From Bedellia somnulentella (Eukaryota; Arthropoda; Insecta; Lepidoptera; Bedelliidae), in the NCBI GenBank assembly GCA_963576735.1, contig OY755178.1, positions 15,562,001 to 15,626,000 on the forward strand: a stretch of 64,000 nucleotides of DNA, written 5' to 3'. The position numbers were made by a program, and so were the translations under genes. Shown piece after piece: positions 51,944-63,789 of this stretch. A model generated the notes under the pieces. It ran no database searches. It had not been told where the DNA came from and saw nothing but the letters and a program-made list of their open reading frames with translations. Position 1 is the first letter of the stretch. Each line of letters begins with the position of its first letter.

Positions 51944-54184
51944 TTTTCCTAAACCGATAACACTGTACACGGATTCAGTGTCACATGACAATTTAAGCCA
52001 TATACGTTTACCGATGATACAACTTGATAAAAAAACTGGAGTAAAACATTGTATTGTATCTAGATTATACCATACGATACAATCATAGTATACAATGTTT
52101 GAACAAAAATCGGCTTCGTTTTTATTAGCTGCTGTCTACCAGGATATTTCTATCCTTAACGTTGACGCTAGTAAGCATACAATAGGCGACGAAATGACGT
52201 TGGCGTTAATAGTTACAAAAAAGAAATTTCAACGTGACCCAACATGAAACTTTAGCTTTTATATTAGAAACTTATTAACATATCAGCTCATAAACATCCC
52301 TGCGGAGGTGCTCGAGTCTACCTAGATAGGCTAATTAGGCCACAGTGCCCCCGCACAAGCCTTAAGCTTCTTAGAAAGTCGATCGACTACTACCTTCGAA
52401 ATACCACTAGTTTACATGCCCTCCGGAGCTGCAGAACCAAATTGTATATTTCATTTCTGGAAAATGAGATGATTCATTCTGCTAAGTCCTAACTAGAATG
52501 AGCCTCCTAAACTGATTTTCGAAAAAACAGCCTGCAGGACTCGCGTGTGCTACTTATAAAGATAGACAAATAAAGTAGGCTTAGAAAAACTCTAACCCAT
52601 TTTAAAGTTAGAGGCAACTTAGAGTTTTAGGGCTTTTGAAGTGATTGTTTGGTGATGTGGTTGGAGACCCGTTACCATTCATCCTTTATTTTTAATTACC
52701 ATCTTCTCCCCAACCTATGTCCAAAATTGGTTGAGGAATTTCAAATTGTGACGCTCTGACTATCCCTTTTTTGGGATGTGTAGCCGTGAACTTATGTTTG
52801 ACAACAGACGAACTATAAAATTAAGTTACATGGAATAAGTAGAAATACCAAATAGTTGGTACGACTAAGTAACCAGTTAAGTTATTGTTATTAAGTCAGC
52901 GTACTGGAAATAATAATTAAATCGATTTTATCGTCAAGTTTTGCTTCGATCAACCTGAACGATACGATTTCAACCAACGCGATCGCAATTAAGTTAGCAG
53001 AAGTACTATTTTAGAAATATTATAGGAAAAAAAAGGTGTTTAATAAACACACGGTAATTTTGTAGCTACTGGTATATTTTATAATTACTTATATTTTTAC
53101 ACATTCTCCTTTATTATTTAAACTTCCGATGCCTTCCATTCTATAGATAGTACATAGATGAATAGATAGATAAAACATTTACTAGTATTTATACTACTAA
53201 GACGCTTTAATTTAAATTACAGTCAAATATAAATGCAATGATATTACCATCCACGGTGGTTCTAAATATAAATATTTTACCAAATATCTTTCATCTCTGA
53301 TTGTTATTGTTGTATTTACGATTTATACTAAATAAGTATGATTGCAATGAAATCTATGCCTTACAATAATTACGTTAAATATTCCTGAAAACCCAACATT
53401 GCTGAAACATTGTTTGGACGGCGTGCAGCGAGGACGGATATCGATCAGTTACAAATACAGAATCCTCTTTCAACTAATTTATTCATAGCTGCGCGTCCGT
53501 TCGTTTACTTAGTACACTTCAAAAGATCACGAACCAAATAAAGGCCACTTAAAGGTTACGAAGGAAATTGCAAAATAAGTAAAATGATAAGTGGAAATAA
53601 GCTACAGGTTTTCTTGATAGTGGTGAGTTGCTGGCGATATTCTCGGTGTACCCCAATGAGAAATAAAGACGTAACTATTAGTAAGAAAGTATGATACTCC
53701 TTGTCTCTTTTTAGCATTAACTTGTGATGCAATCCCCACTTCGTAGTGTCTATAGACTAATTAGGTCGTGAAAGATTTGAACATGAAACATTTAGTAATT
53801 ATAAAACGGCAAAAACATGTTCATAGCATGGGCGCTCCCTCAAATATTTATTTCAGGATGTTCAGAGATGTTTTTCTTTTTTATTGACCTACAAAACCAA
53901 GTACAAAATTAGGAAAGTAACAAATCAACAATATTGACGACATGTTTTTCTTTTGCACTCTACTTGATGTAGATACTGCATGCTCGTTAATACATAAATA
54001 AATATTTTATCTTAGACCTATGATTGTAAACACATGAATAAAAAAAATACATTAAAAATTAAACACTAAAAAATTTAAATATATATCAGACAACAAGGCA
54101 TGAAAAAGAAGATAAAAAAACTCAAAAACATAACTCAAAAAATAATAATATTAATACAAAAAATAACTCAAAAAATAATAATAA
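51944..54184. other. no gene seen; S1 copy at 52570-52800, LINE-tail-like text near 53630-53690
   Basis: Mostly AT-rich unassigned DNA. 52570-52800 is a diverged S1 copy (TAGGCTTAGAAAAACTCTAA to TAGCCGTGAACTTATG). GTACCCCAATGAGAAATAAA (near 53650) resembles the RTE 3' end. Confidence 0.4.
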
Positions 54185-54942
54185 TTATGGATCACTATAA
54201 TAAATTGATAATGAGTGTTTCACGGCTGCCAAGCTATCATTAAATATATCTAAAAGAGATCGAACTGAGTTTGTTGACGAACACATGCGATAAATAGGGG
54301 AGTGAGTTCCTAGATTGGTTCTTACTGACGGGAGACGAAAGGTTTTATTATTTTGAAGCCTACTACAGGATCGTGGAATTGAAAAATTTAATGATTCTAA
54401 TAGTTCAGGAGAATCTATTTGGCCGTTTATTGTTTTGTAGATAAAAAGAATATCTGATATGGTCCTGCGACTTTTAAGTGTTTGTAGTTTATAATGACAT
54501 AGTCTTTTATCATAAGAAGTTAGGGTATGACACAGGCGATCATTGAAGCTTAACATGTAGAGAAACCTCTTTTGCGCAATTTCTAGCCGATTCGAGTGAA
54601 CTGAGTACCCTGGGTTCCATACTACACTGTTAAACTCCACTCGATGTTACATCGTTTACTAAGTGCTGGACCTTTCTGAATCTATTTGGCCGTTTATTGT
54701 TTTGTAGATAAAAAGAATATCTGATATGGTCCTGCGACTTTTAAGTGTTTGTAGTTTATAATGACATAGTCTTTTATCATAAGAAGTTAGGGTATGACAC
54801 AGGCGATCATTGAAGCTTAACATGTAGAGAAACCTCTTTTGCGCAATTTCTAGCCGATTCGAGTGAACTGAGTACCCTGGGTTCCATACTACACTGTTAA
54901 ACTCCACTCGATGTTACATCGTTTACTAAGTGCTGGACCTTT
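54185..54942 (-). pseudogene. CR1-like LINE RT C-terminus with internal tandem duplication
   Basis: The minus frame 54640-54185 reads FNSVVWNPGYSVHSNRLEIA, QKRFLYMLSF, LQTLKSRRTISDILFIYK and SPIYRMCSSTNS, the usual C-terminal domain of CR1/Rex-like RT. The segment from ATCTATTTGGCCGTTTATTG to TACTAAGTGCTGGACCTTT occurs twice (about 54413-54674 and 54679-54942), nearly identical, giving a second truncated open stretch. The 3' tail at 54040-54185 is AAAATAATAATA-like. Confidence 0.8.
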
Positions 54943-55171
54943 TAAATAAATAAATTTTAATCTCTTAGCGTCCAAGCACCACCCGGCCGATGGACTGGTT
55001 AGCCCGATGATATAGTTCACATTGAAAGGTGATTCGAAATAGGTAAGTAAGAGTAACAACGAGTGACAACCAAAACAAGACTGTAATGGATTGTCCATTA
55101 CGACGAATATTTTAGTATTTTGGATGACATAAATATTGTATTTAATAATACATATAGTGTGTCGGATGTCG

Positions 55172-56341
55172 TAAAGAGCTACTAAGAGGTTATTGAAGTG
55201 GTTTAGGGGCGATGTGGTTCGAGACCCATATCACCAATGATACTTTATTTCTACCATCTTGTTCCTTATCAACTTCCAAATGTGGCTGGGGAGTGTTTAG
55301 TTCTGAAGCTCTGGCGACCCCTTCTTGGGATTTATGACCGTGAGTATATGTATGTATGTAATTATGAGTTGGCACCAAACAATACAGTTAAGTGCATTTT
55401 TCGTAATGTTGATTACTTTAGGAATATCCATCTATTTAAAGTCTTAATAAAAAGAGGTACTCAATTCGATTGTTTGGTTTTCTTTGTGTGTATGTTACGC
55501 GATTACTCTTATTTTCATTGTTGGTATACTCTTTCAAAAATTATATATTTGATAAATTCTGACCACCCTGTCAATAGTTATGCGTGATTATACATAAACA
55601 GAACATATTTGCAATGAATCATAAAATTTCTCAGTTTTTTATCGGTTCGCATAAACTACCATAACAGGAATATACCATGATTTAGTTGGGAAACCTCTGG
55701 AGAGTCCATAGCAGAGAAATATTTGGTTCCGAAATTATAATTTCATAGAAATTTTATAAACTGATATTCCGAGCACCTATTTAATCTGATGTTCAGTGCA
55801 TCTAGTTTCGTTGAGAGAATTTTCGTTGAAATACAATCTGGTTTGTAGACGAATACAATACAAGCGAACCGCATATTAACGTCAAACAACATAGTTCATG
55901 TAATTCGACAGTAAACTTTGTCTACAAAGCCTTTGTAGAACAATAGGGGAATACAATACAATGAGTAGCATCCATCAAACAGCAACAGTACTTAATAATC
56001 ATGTTAATAATACTATACATGAATGCATACCTACCAAAGTACCTAGTTACATAAGGTATTCAAGAAAACAATTTAGAAAGTTTAAAAATTAAGGTTCTAT
56101 TTGTAGTGCAGGCTGTTGTGGGAAATGAGGCCAGTTGAGTCAGATTTCTCTGAAAGCGGATGTCAAAAATATTGACAAACTAAATTGACAACTTTTCAAA
56201 GGAATGTTTAGTTATTCGGAGAATTTCTTCTGATAAAAGGTTGAAATTGAATGGCTGTACAAAAATATTTATGAAGAGTTTAAATTAAATTTCCTATGTA
56301 CTGTAGGGAGCGAATATTTTCTGGTATTTTTGTGTTAATGT
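55172..56341. repeat. 1.17-kb segmental duplication, copy 1
   Basis: It matches 59667-60833 over its whole length with only scattered differences (for example two extra bases near 55228). It includes an S1 copy at its left end (about 55172-55352, with TGACCGTGAGTATATGTATG). No gene is conserved in it. Confidence 0.9.
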
Positions 56342-56895
56342 TATGAAACGTTATGATGTAATTCCTTTAAATCATATTTACATTTTACAGTCCAACATTA
56401 AACCAGGCAAACAATTAAAGAATTTAATGTTTTTGACATTAATTCCTCATGTGGGGATTATTACTCATAAATAAAAGATGTTATTAAAGGAAAGAAAAAC
56501 TTCGACACTGGCGGTACACTGTATGTAGATATGATATGTAGATACTACTCGCTCAACACTATGAAACCCTAAAACTCGCTTATAATCGAGCTTGCTAGCT
56601 TGTTTCCACATTCTGCCCTATTTATCACATGTCCATCGTTGTTGGTTGAACAACTGCCCAATTATAGTGTAACATAATAAAACAAACATTTTAATCAACG
56701 ATTGTAGACAATTGACGTGCCCCACGGTTTTATTTTAGTCTAGTCTATGCATATATGTATATAATTCCCACAACTGTATCTATTTTATTATTATTTTTAG
56801 GTTTTTAGTACATTTATCTTAATCATTGCTCTGTATGTTAATAATAAAACCGTTTAACTTAAAAAGTTTTTTTACCTATTTTTATTTTCTATTTT
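56342..56895. repeat. mostly unassigned; S3 fragment at 56449-56515
   Basis: CCTCATGTGGGGATTATTAC, then AAGGAAAGAAAAACTTCGAC, is an S3 piece in reverse, like the tail at 59605-59660. The rest is AT-rich without a gene. Confidence 0.5.
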
Positions 56896-58200
56896 TTAGT
56901 TTTTATTTCGCATTCTGTTTAATTCATATAGTGCTTCATTATTGCAAGGTTTCTTGCCCGTTAGTTTATTGCAGTCCAACTCCTCTATACGTAGTCCCTG
57001 CAAAGATCTGACTCTCCTAAGAGCCACGTAGGCTTGACCTTCTTCAAACAGTTTCGCACCTAAGTATACGACTGCGTAATCCACAGTGCTGTGGCGACCG
57101 CTAGACGGCGAACTCACTCGCATACTAGCAGCGTCATAAAAAATCGTACATCGCGGTATCGAAATGTTTCTCTAGCTAAGCATAAATACAAATTCAAAGT
57201 TGGTACACAGCAGGGTGTACTGGCCAGTATATATTTGCTGTTCCCACAGTGGTGACCCCCGACAACAACATGACGAATCTTTCTACTACATTTCTCAATC
57301 TACCCACATCTTATACTCCTCGCTTACCTTACCAAACTACTCTACTCACCCGACCGAGCATCTACTGGCACGCTACTCTGCCTCACTGCTCACACTGCAC
57401 TCTACTACTAGACGGCGAACACGCTCGCACACTAGTCTCTCTCTACTATTGGTAACCGGTACGTCCTAGCTCTTCGATATCGTCTATCGACTAGGAGGGG
57501 AGTACTGTGGCGACCGCTAGACGGCGAACTCACTCGCATACTAGCAGCGTCATAAAAAATCGTACATCGCGGTATCGAAATGTTTCTCTAGCTAAGCATA
57601 AATACAAATTCAAAGTTGGTACACAGCAGGGTGTACTGGCCAGTATATATTTGCTGTTCCCACAGTGCTGCCCTGCATTTTATGTATTGTAGAAGCCCAT
57701 GATAGTATTAAAGGCAACATTCTTCTTTCAGCTGTCCCGTAATTGTACTTAGCTGGAAACTGCATGGCTTTCGGGTGTATAAGATGTACTCCGTCTCTTG
57801 CGAAATCAATTCGGACGGCAGGTACATATGTTGCATACTCTGCTTATATTGTCTGCTTTTCGTGTGGCGTGTACTAGCTGATCCTGCGCTTTTATTTTGT
57901 AAATGTGAGCACCATTATTTGTGTACAAATTCAATACAGCAGAGTTGTGGTCGTTAACTTATTGATTTGTGGGGTATACCCTTAATGCTTTGTCTATTGC
58001 AAACTCATCACTCGTGTCTTGAAGAAGTCTTTCCATTAAAATAATAAAATGTTGGGTTGTTAGCTCACCGACTCTCAAAGCATTCAAAATATTAATAAAA
58101 GTTTGGTCAGTTTGCTGACGCATATTTTCAGTTAATTCACACAGCGTGAATAAACGCCAGATATGTACAAGGCTATATACAACAAGATGCGCCTGAGTCT
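56896..58200 (-). pseudogene. PIF1-like helicase C-terminal fragment, split by a TRIM insertion
   Basis: Read on minus from about 58160: LFTLCELTENMRQQTDQTFI, LNALRVGELTTQHFIILMER, DTSDEFAIDKALRVYPTNQ, then after frameshifts MQFPAKYNYGTAERRMLPLI and ASTIHKMQGSTVD. This continues beyond the insertion (57664-57090) as LGAKLFEEGQAYVALRRVRS and LTGKKPCNNEALYELNRM. These are the last PIF1-family motifs, including the QGSTVD block. The source could be a Helitron or another PIF1-carrying element. Stops near 57957 and others show it was already decaying. Confidence 0.82.
57090..57664 (+). mobile_element. 575-bp TRIM retrotransposon, copy 2
   Basis: 159-bp LTRs lie at 57090-57248 and 57506-57664 (TGTGGCGACC...GTTCCCACA). 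The 4-bp duplication is GTGC (57086-57089 and 57665-57668). The primer site TGGTGACCCCCGACAAC begins at 57250 and the polypurine tract AGGAGGGGAGTAC ends at 57505. It has exactly the same length as copy 1 and interrupts the helicase remnant within the codons for QGSTVD. Confidence 0.93.
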
Positions 58201-58494
58201 TGAGGGGAAAACGCTAACGACATATCATTTTTATCCACCCTAATGCCATACAGTTCTCGGCGTGTTTTAACCTTTCACCTTAACTTGGGTGGTGTACCGA
58301 TAACGACGTATAATTTTTAGCCACCCTAACGCCACACAGTCCTCAACACGATACAAAATCCACAAGTCAAGAGACTTGGGTGGTGGATTCAGGCCGGATT
58401 AATCAGATACCTAAATAAATTACAGATTCAATTTCTAAATTTAAATCTTATTATTATATGCCATTTAGTGGCTGCGCCCATCTAAAATATTGAT

Positions 58495-59335
58495 TTGGTA
58501 TAGTGCACTGTATGGCGACCATCTTAGATTTTAATTTTGCATAGTAAATTGTATTCTACTTGTTGAGACCTTTCATTTGATACCCATGTTGATGGGATTG
58601 ATATAAAACCTAAGTTATCCGCCATTTTATAGAGAATGAATTGATGCCTAGTAACCAACTTTCTGCATTCAATTTTAAGAAAAAAATTACTGACTTTCTC
58701 CTAACCCTGAATTATGACGACACAGAGATGCTTCTTACCTATATCAAATAATTATATATCCAATTATATATATATTTACGCAAACACACACATACATATA
58801 CAAATACTACACACACCCCTATAAACACATTCAAACACACACACGCACACACACACACACACACACACAAATACATAATTTCTTACTAGAGGAGAACACG
58901 ATTTGTTTTTGTATTCTTTTAAAAAATGAAATTATTAGTGTCCATTGCACAGGCACGACCTATAATGGCACTAATGTACTCTATATGTCTCACCCTTATT
59001 TTAATTGTAAAATATGTGCTCTAGTATAATTTGTACATAGGTTAATTAGAAAAAAAATAAAATAAACGATTTATTTTATAGAGGCCGCCATCTTGGATTT
59101 TAATTTTATATAGTACATTGTATTCTACTGGTTGAGCACATTCATTTGATACCCATATTGATGGGATTGATAAAAACTACGTTATCCGCCATTTTGTGGC
59201 GGCCGCCATCTTGGATTTCATTTTTTTATAGTATATTGTATTCTGCTTGTTGAGCCCTTTCATTTGATACCCATATTGATGGGATAAATAAAACCTAAAT
59301 TATCCGCCATTTTGTAGCGGCGGCCATCTTGAATT
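58495..59335. repeat. three ~125-bp repeats (GCCATCTTGGATTT / TTTCATTTGATACCCAT) with inserted segment
   Basis: Units at about 58495-58630, 59082-59205 and 59206-59330 share GCCATCTTGGATTTTAATTT, TTTCATTTGATACCCAT, TTGATGGGAT and TATCCGCCATTTT. This resembles the 3' untranslated region of a lepidopteran LINE. Units 1 and 2 are separated by AT-rich DNA and a CA microsatellite. Confidence 0.7.
58800..58869. repeat. CA microsatellite
   Basis: ACACACAC with interruptions, and an AT run before it. Confidence 0.9.
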
Positions 59336-59494
59336 TATAATGATAATGAATAAATATAATGGTATTGTCACCAAAATACAAAGTGTATACAAAATTTCAG
59401 ATTAATCGGTTGATATGAAGGAGGTGAAATTTAAATGACTAAATTTGACCCAAGAATAAAAAACCAAACGGGGTGAGCTAAATAAAACCGTTTA

Positions 59495-59660
59495 ATAATT
59501 AAAAAAGAAACAAAGGATAGAGAAATTTCGCGCTGGATGCCAACTGACACTGTAGCTCGGTTGGCAGAGCGACGGGGGCGTATACCCGAAGGTCGCGGGT
59601 TCGAACCCCGCCAGTGTCGAAGTTTTTCTTTCCTTTAATAACATCTTTTATTTATGAGTA
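59495..59660 (+). repeat. S3 retroposon copy with well-formed tRNA-like core
   Basis: 59546-59618 folds as a tRNA: acceptor GACACTG/CAGTGTC, D-arm GCTC/GAGC, T-arm GCGGG-TTCGAAC-CCCGC, all paired. The anticodon arm is odd: CGGG/CCCG around an 8-nt GGCGTATA, without a normal U33-anticodon-purine37 order. The flanks are the S3 tail (GTCGAAGTTTTTCTTTCCTT). I infer a tRNA-derived retroposon; a tRNA gene cannot be wholly excluded. Confidence 0.6.
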
Positions 59661-59666
59661 AACAAT

Positions 59667-60833
59667 TAAAGAGCTACTAAGGGGTTATTAAAGTGGTTTA
59701 GGGGCGATGTGGTTGGAGACCCATCACCAATGATACTTTATTTCTACCATCTCGTTCCTTATCAACTTCCAAATGTGGCTGGGGAGTGTCTAGTTCTGAA
59801 GCTCTGGCGACCCCTTCTTGGGATTTATGACCGTGAGTATATGTATGTATGTAATTATGAGTTGGCACCAAACAATACAGTTAAGTGCATTTTTCGTAAT
59901 GTTGATTACTTTAGGAATGTCCATCTATTAAGTTCTTAATAAAAATAGGTACTCAATTCGATTGTTTGGTTTTCTTTGTGTGTATGTTACGCGATTACTC
60001 TTATTTTCATTGTTGGTATACTCTTTCAAAAATTATATATTTGATAAATTCTGACCACCCTGTCAATAGTTATGCGTGATTATACATAAACAAAACATAT
60101 TTGCAATGAATCATAAAATTTCTCAGTTTTTTATCGGTTCGCATAAACTACCATAACAGGAATATACCATGATTTAGTTGGGAAACCTCTGGAGAGTCCA
60201 TAGCAGAGAAATATTTGGTTCCGAAATTATAATTTCATAGAAATTTTATAAACTGATATTCCGAGCACCTATTTAATCTGATGTTCAGTGCATCTAGTTT
60301 CGTTGAGAGAATTTTCGTTGAAATACAATCTGGTTTGTAGACGAATACAATACAAGCGAACCGCATATTAACGTCAAACAACATAGTTCATGTAATTCGA
60401 CAGTAAACTTTGTCTACAAAGCCTTTGTAGAACAATAGGGGAATACAATACAATGAGTAGCATCCATCAAACAGCAACAGTACTTAATAATCATGTTAAT
60501 AATACTATATATGAATGCATACCTACCAAAGTACCTAGTTACATAAGGTATTCAAGAAAACAATTAAGAAAGTTTAAAAATTAAGGTTCTATTTGTAGTG
60601 CAGGCTGTTGTGGGAAATGAGGCCAGTTGAGTCAGATTTCTCTGAAAGCGGATGTCAAAAATATTGACAAACTAAATGGACAACTTTTCAAAGGAATGTT
60701 TAGTTATTCGGAGAATTTCTTCTGATAAAAGGTTGAAATTGAATGGCTGTACAAAAATATTTATGAAGAGTTTAAATTAAATTTCCTATGTACTGTAGGG
60801 AGCGAATATTTTCTGGAATTTTTGTGTTAATGT
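59667..60833. repeat. 1.17-kb segmental duplication, copy 2
   Basis: It matches 55172-56341. It starts TAAAGAGCTACTAAGGGG with an S1 copy at the left and ends GTGTTAATGT, where the 255-bp inverted repeat begins. Confidence 0.9.
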
Positions 60834-61088
60834 AATCCCACCAAAAACATTCTGTAAAAAACTAGCCAAGTCTCGATAGAGCTGCTTGTTTATCTCTAAA
60901 AAGTTATGAAATCTCTAAAATAAGTGGAGCCAAGTCTAACTATAATAAAAATTACTATAATAATAAATCGCTGTAAGGAACCTTAGACTTGGCTCCACTT
61001 ATTTTAGAGATTTCATTACTTTTTAGAGATAAACAAGCAGCTCTATCGAGACTTGGCTAGTTTTTTACAGAATGTTTTTGGTGGGATT
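60834..61088. mobile_element. 255-bp inverted repeat (foldback/MITE-like)
   Basis: AATCCCACCAAAAACATTCT (60834) and onward for about 110 bp is repeated inverted, ending GGTGGGATT at 61088. A loop of about 40-50 bp with CTATAATAAAAATTACTATA lies between. It starts exactly where the duplicated block stops matching, so it is an insertion relative to the other copy. No target duplication is evident. Confidence 0.8.
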
Positions 61089-61155
61089 TCACTTCTTTTT
61101 GACAGGATGTAGACTGATTGAATGGTTACATTATCTTATTAGGCAGTTTTTTCTA

Positions 61156-62010
61156 TTAAGAAGTAGTTTTTTTATTATAACTAATCTTTCTTTTCTTTTT
61201 CTCCGGTTCTGTTTCTTGTACAGTAGCAACAGTTTTTCGTATTGCCCATTCTCGTTCATTATTTAGTCTTCTAGATTGTTTGGACGGTTTAATTTCTGAA
61301 AAACCAGAGCAGTATTTACGCCTAAGCCGGTTGTATTCGATAATCGCTGATACTTGAGCCTTTATACTGTTGAAGGAAATATTTATAAGGTGCACCCCAT
61401 GAAGATTGGTTACTCTTGTGGCCAAACATATAGAGGACATACTCGTATAGAGGTTCCAATATTCATGAGGGCACTTTCTAGGCTTAGGCCTTGGCTCTTG
61501 TAAATTGTTAGAGCATACGCCATGTAGATTGGGAATTGCTCTCTGTCAACGTATGCTCGAGGTATAATCTCAAATTTTGACTTAATGGGCAATAATTTAT
61601 GAATCAAATTATTACCAAATTTCATTATTAATTGTTTAGGCTTTGTTTGGTCTTCCGGGTCCCATTTTACTTTTTGTATAACGCCTATCGATCAGTTCAC
61701 TAAACCTAAACTAACATCAATGTTTCTCCTAAGCATTACTTTAGCTCCCTTTTTAATGATTATAGTCACTTCTAATCCAGCAGTCATCGACGCATCATCT
61801 TTGTATTTATTTAAACACGCCCCGCCTTTCTTTATCAAACTTTTTGAACAATCCAAGGAATCTTTAGCTATCAACTTTATCTCGGGGTGCGGAATCGCTT
61901 TTAACTTGAATGCAAGAAACATGATCCGTCTTTGGGCATACCAACTACACGGTAGCCATAAAATTTATCGTCGCCTTTCAATATTGTGGAATTTTTTAAT
62001 GATATTATCT
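61156..62010 (-). pseudogene. PIF1-like helicase C-terminal region, degraded
   Basis: Minus frames read MFLAFKLKAIPHPEIKLIAK, LNKYKDDASMTAGLE, KKGAKVMLRRNIDVSLGLVN, then QKVKWDPEDQTKP, REQFPIYMAYALTIYKSQGL and LHGVHLINISFNSIKAQ. These are the last helicase motifs of the PIF1 group carried by insect Helitrons. A stop follows GLVN (near 61690) and a frameshift lies near 61430. It is a different subfamily from the fragments at 30653 and 56896. Confidence 0.8.
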
Positions 62011-62169
62011 TGTGAAATCAAATAAAAAAGGGGACAAGTGCAAGTTGAACTCGCGTGAAGAGGGTTACGTACGATGTTGATATTGAGTGATTTACCATGT
62101 TATTTTAATATCATGGACTTCTTATAAGTTTTCCTATAATTTATAAGGAGAAAACTAATTTATTTATAT

Positions 62170-62705
62170 TTATCATGGTTGTTAACGGTGAGGGAAAACA
62201 TTGTGAGGAAACCCACATGGCTGAGTTGTACTTAGTCATGTGACAGTGTATTCGTACATAACGGCGATAGGCCTGCCCCCTATCACGTGAGTACACTGTC
62301 TAAGCAAAACGTGGGTACCTTCTTTGGAAACTAGATGGCGCTTGCCATGTGAGTTCAGAAGTATTGGTACCTCTGCCAACCCCTTCGGGGATAAACGGCG
62401 TGAACGTTTATGTTTATGTATGTTATGTTTATGTCAAACTAATTTCTGTATATTTTTCAAAATTTTAGGTTTAGTAGCTTCGGAGATAAGGGGGAGGGGA
62501 TGGTCAATTTTCGTCAATTTTCTTGAATATCTTGGCGATAGGCCTGCCCCCTATCACGTGAGTACACTGTCCATGCAAAACGTGGGTACTCTGAACACCA
62601 GGTGACAAAGTCACGTGATGTTCAGAAGTATTAGTACCTCTGCCAACCCCTTCGGGGATATTCGGCATGAACGTTTATGTTTATGTTATGTTATTTTATG
62701 TTATG
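62170..62705 (-). repeat. two S2 dispersed repeat copies
   Basis: 62170-62420 and 62530-62705 share GGCGATAGGCCTGCCCCCTA, TCACGTGAGTACACTGTC, CCTCTGCCAACCCCTTCGGG and GTGAACGTTTATGTTTATG. The left copy also has GGGAAAACATTGTGAGGAAA. The family has no coding capacity. Confidence 0.75.
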
Positions 62706-62789
62706 TTTCTTGAATAACTTGGAAACTATTTATTTTAAAATTACAAAGAAATACATTTAAGATCTTCTCAACAAGACCTTTCATTTGAT

Positions 62790-63050
62790 ATGCCACACGA
62801 TGCAGTTTTCAGATATATATTTAATTAATTTTCCCCTTCCCCTCCAAAAATGACCCCCCATATACAGATTTCATCTGCTCACGTCACACCTCTGTATTTG
62901 GGTCACAGGAATTGATATGTGTATCAAATTTCAACTTAATCGGTCTAATAGATTCGGAGATAATTGACTGTAAGCGACGGACGGACAGACACACGAGGTG
63001 ATCCTATAAGGGTTCCGTTTTTGTATTCAGACGTACGGAACCCTAACGAA
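62790..63050 (+). repeat. 3' end of a common lepidopteran TE (ACGGAACCCTAA type)
   Basis: ATCAAATTTCAACTTAATCG, GACGGACGGACAGACAC, ATAAGGGTTCCGTTTTTG and ACGGAACCCTAA form the familiar 3' end of a widespread LINE-like repeat. No gene is seen in 63051-63410. Confidence 0.65.
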
Positions 63051-63414
63051 TTCCACGACTACTCAATAATACACTCTTTAAAATGGGTATGACACGTTTT
63101 ACCGAATGTCGCGAGGTGATTTTTCAATAAGCGTAATTATTTTACTGAGGGTGGATGCAAATAATATCAATAACTAAAAAATCAAAGTACCTTCAATCAA
63201 AGAAAATATGTCTAATTCGCGGATCTTTGTTCCCCTCATGGGCCACCATGTTCTATCTTTAGCGGATAGATGGTGTAAATTTAATGCCCAGATACTTAAC
63301 AAATTAAAATATTTTAAAAAGGATGTTAATTGTTCAATAATGGTCGTAGGTCAAGTGACATGAGCAGACTAGACAGATTTGTATTAAGTATCTTTAAGCG
63401 CCTGAATGTTTTTG

Positions 63415-63672
63415 CCGTGTAGTGTCGGCTTAGAATAACACTACCCCATTTCTACCCGTGAGCGATCGTAAGAGGCGACTAAGGGTATAGGGGCATTTTT
63501 AAGTGATTTTTGGGCGATGTGGTTGAAGACCCGTCACCAATAACATTTATTATTACCATCTTTTCCCAAATTAACATCCGAAAGTGGCTGAGGAATTTCT
63601 CATTCCCAAGCTCTGGCTACCCCGTTAAGGGATTTATAGCCGTGAGTATAATGTATGTATGTATGTATGTTA
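63415..63672 (+). repeat. S1 SINE-like copy
   Basis: It runs from GTGTAGTGTCGGCTTAGAAT to TAGCCGTGAGTATAATGTAT with a TATG tail. Confidence 0.75.
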
Positions 63673-63789
63673 AGCGCCTGACGTACGGGTGACGGCAATT
63701 GTTCTCGCGATGGTATTTTTGCGTAATATTTGTTCAGGCGTTAAGTCTGAACAAGTACTCTTATGTTTTCTTCCAGATCTTCCATAAAC

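Noticed and set aside
61692..62025. Plus-strand 101-aa frame with hydrophobic start
   Set aside because: It is antisense to recognisable PIF1 helicase motifs on minus.
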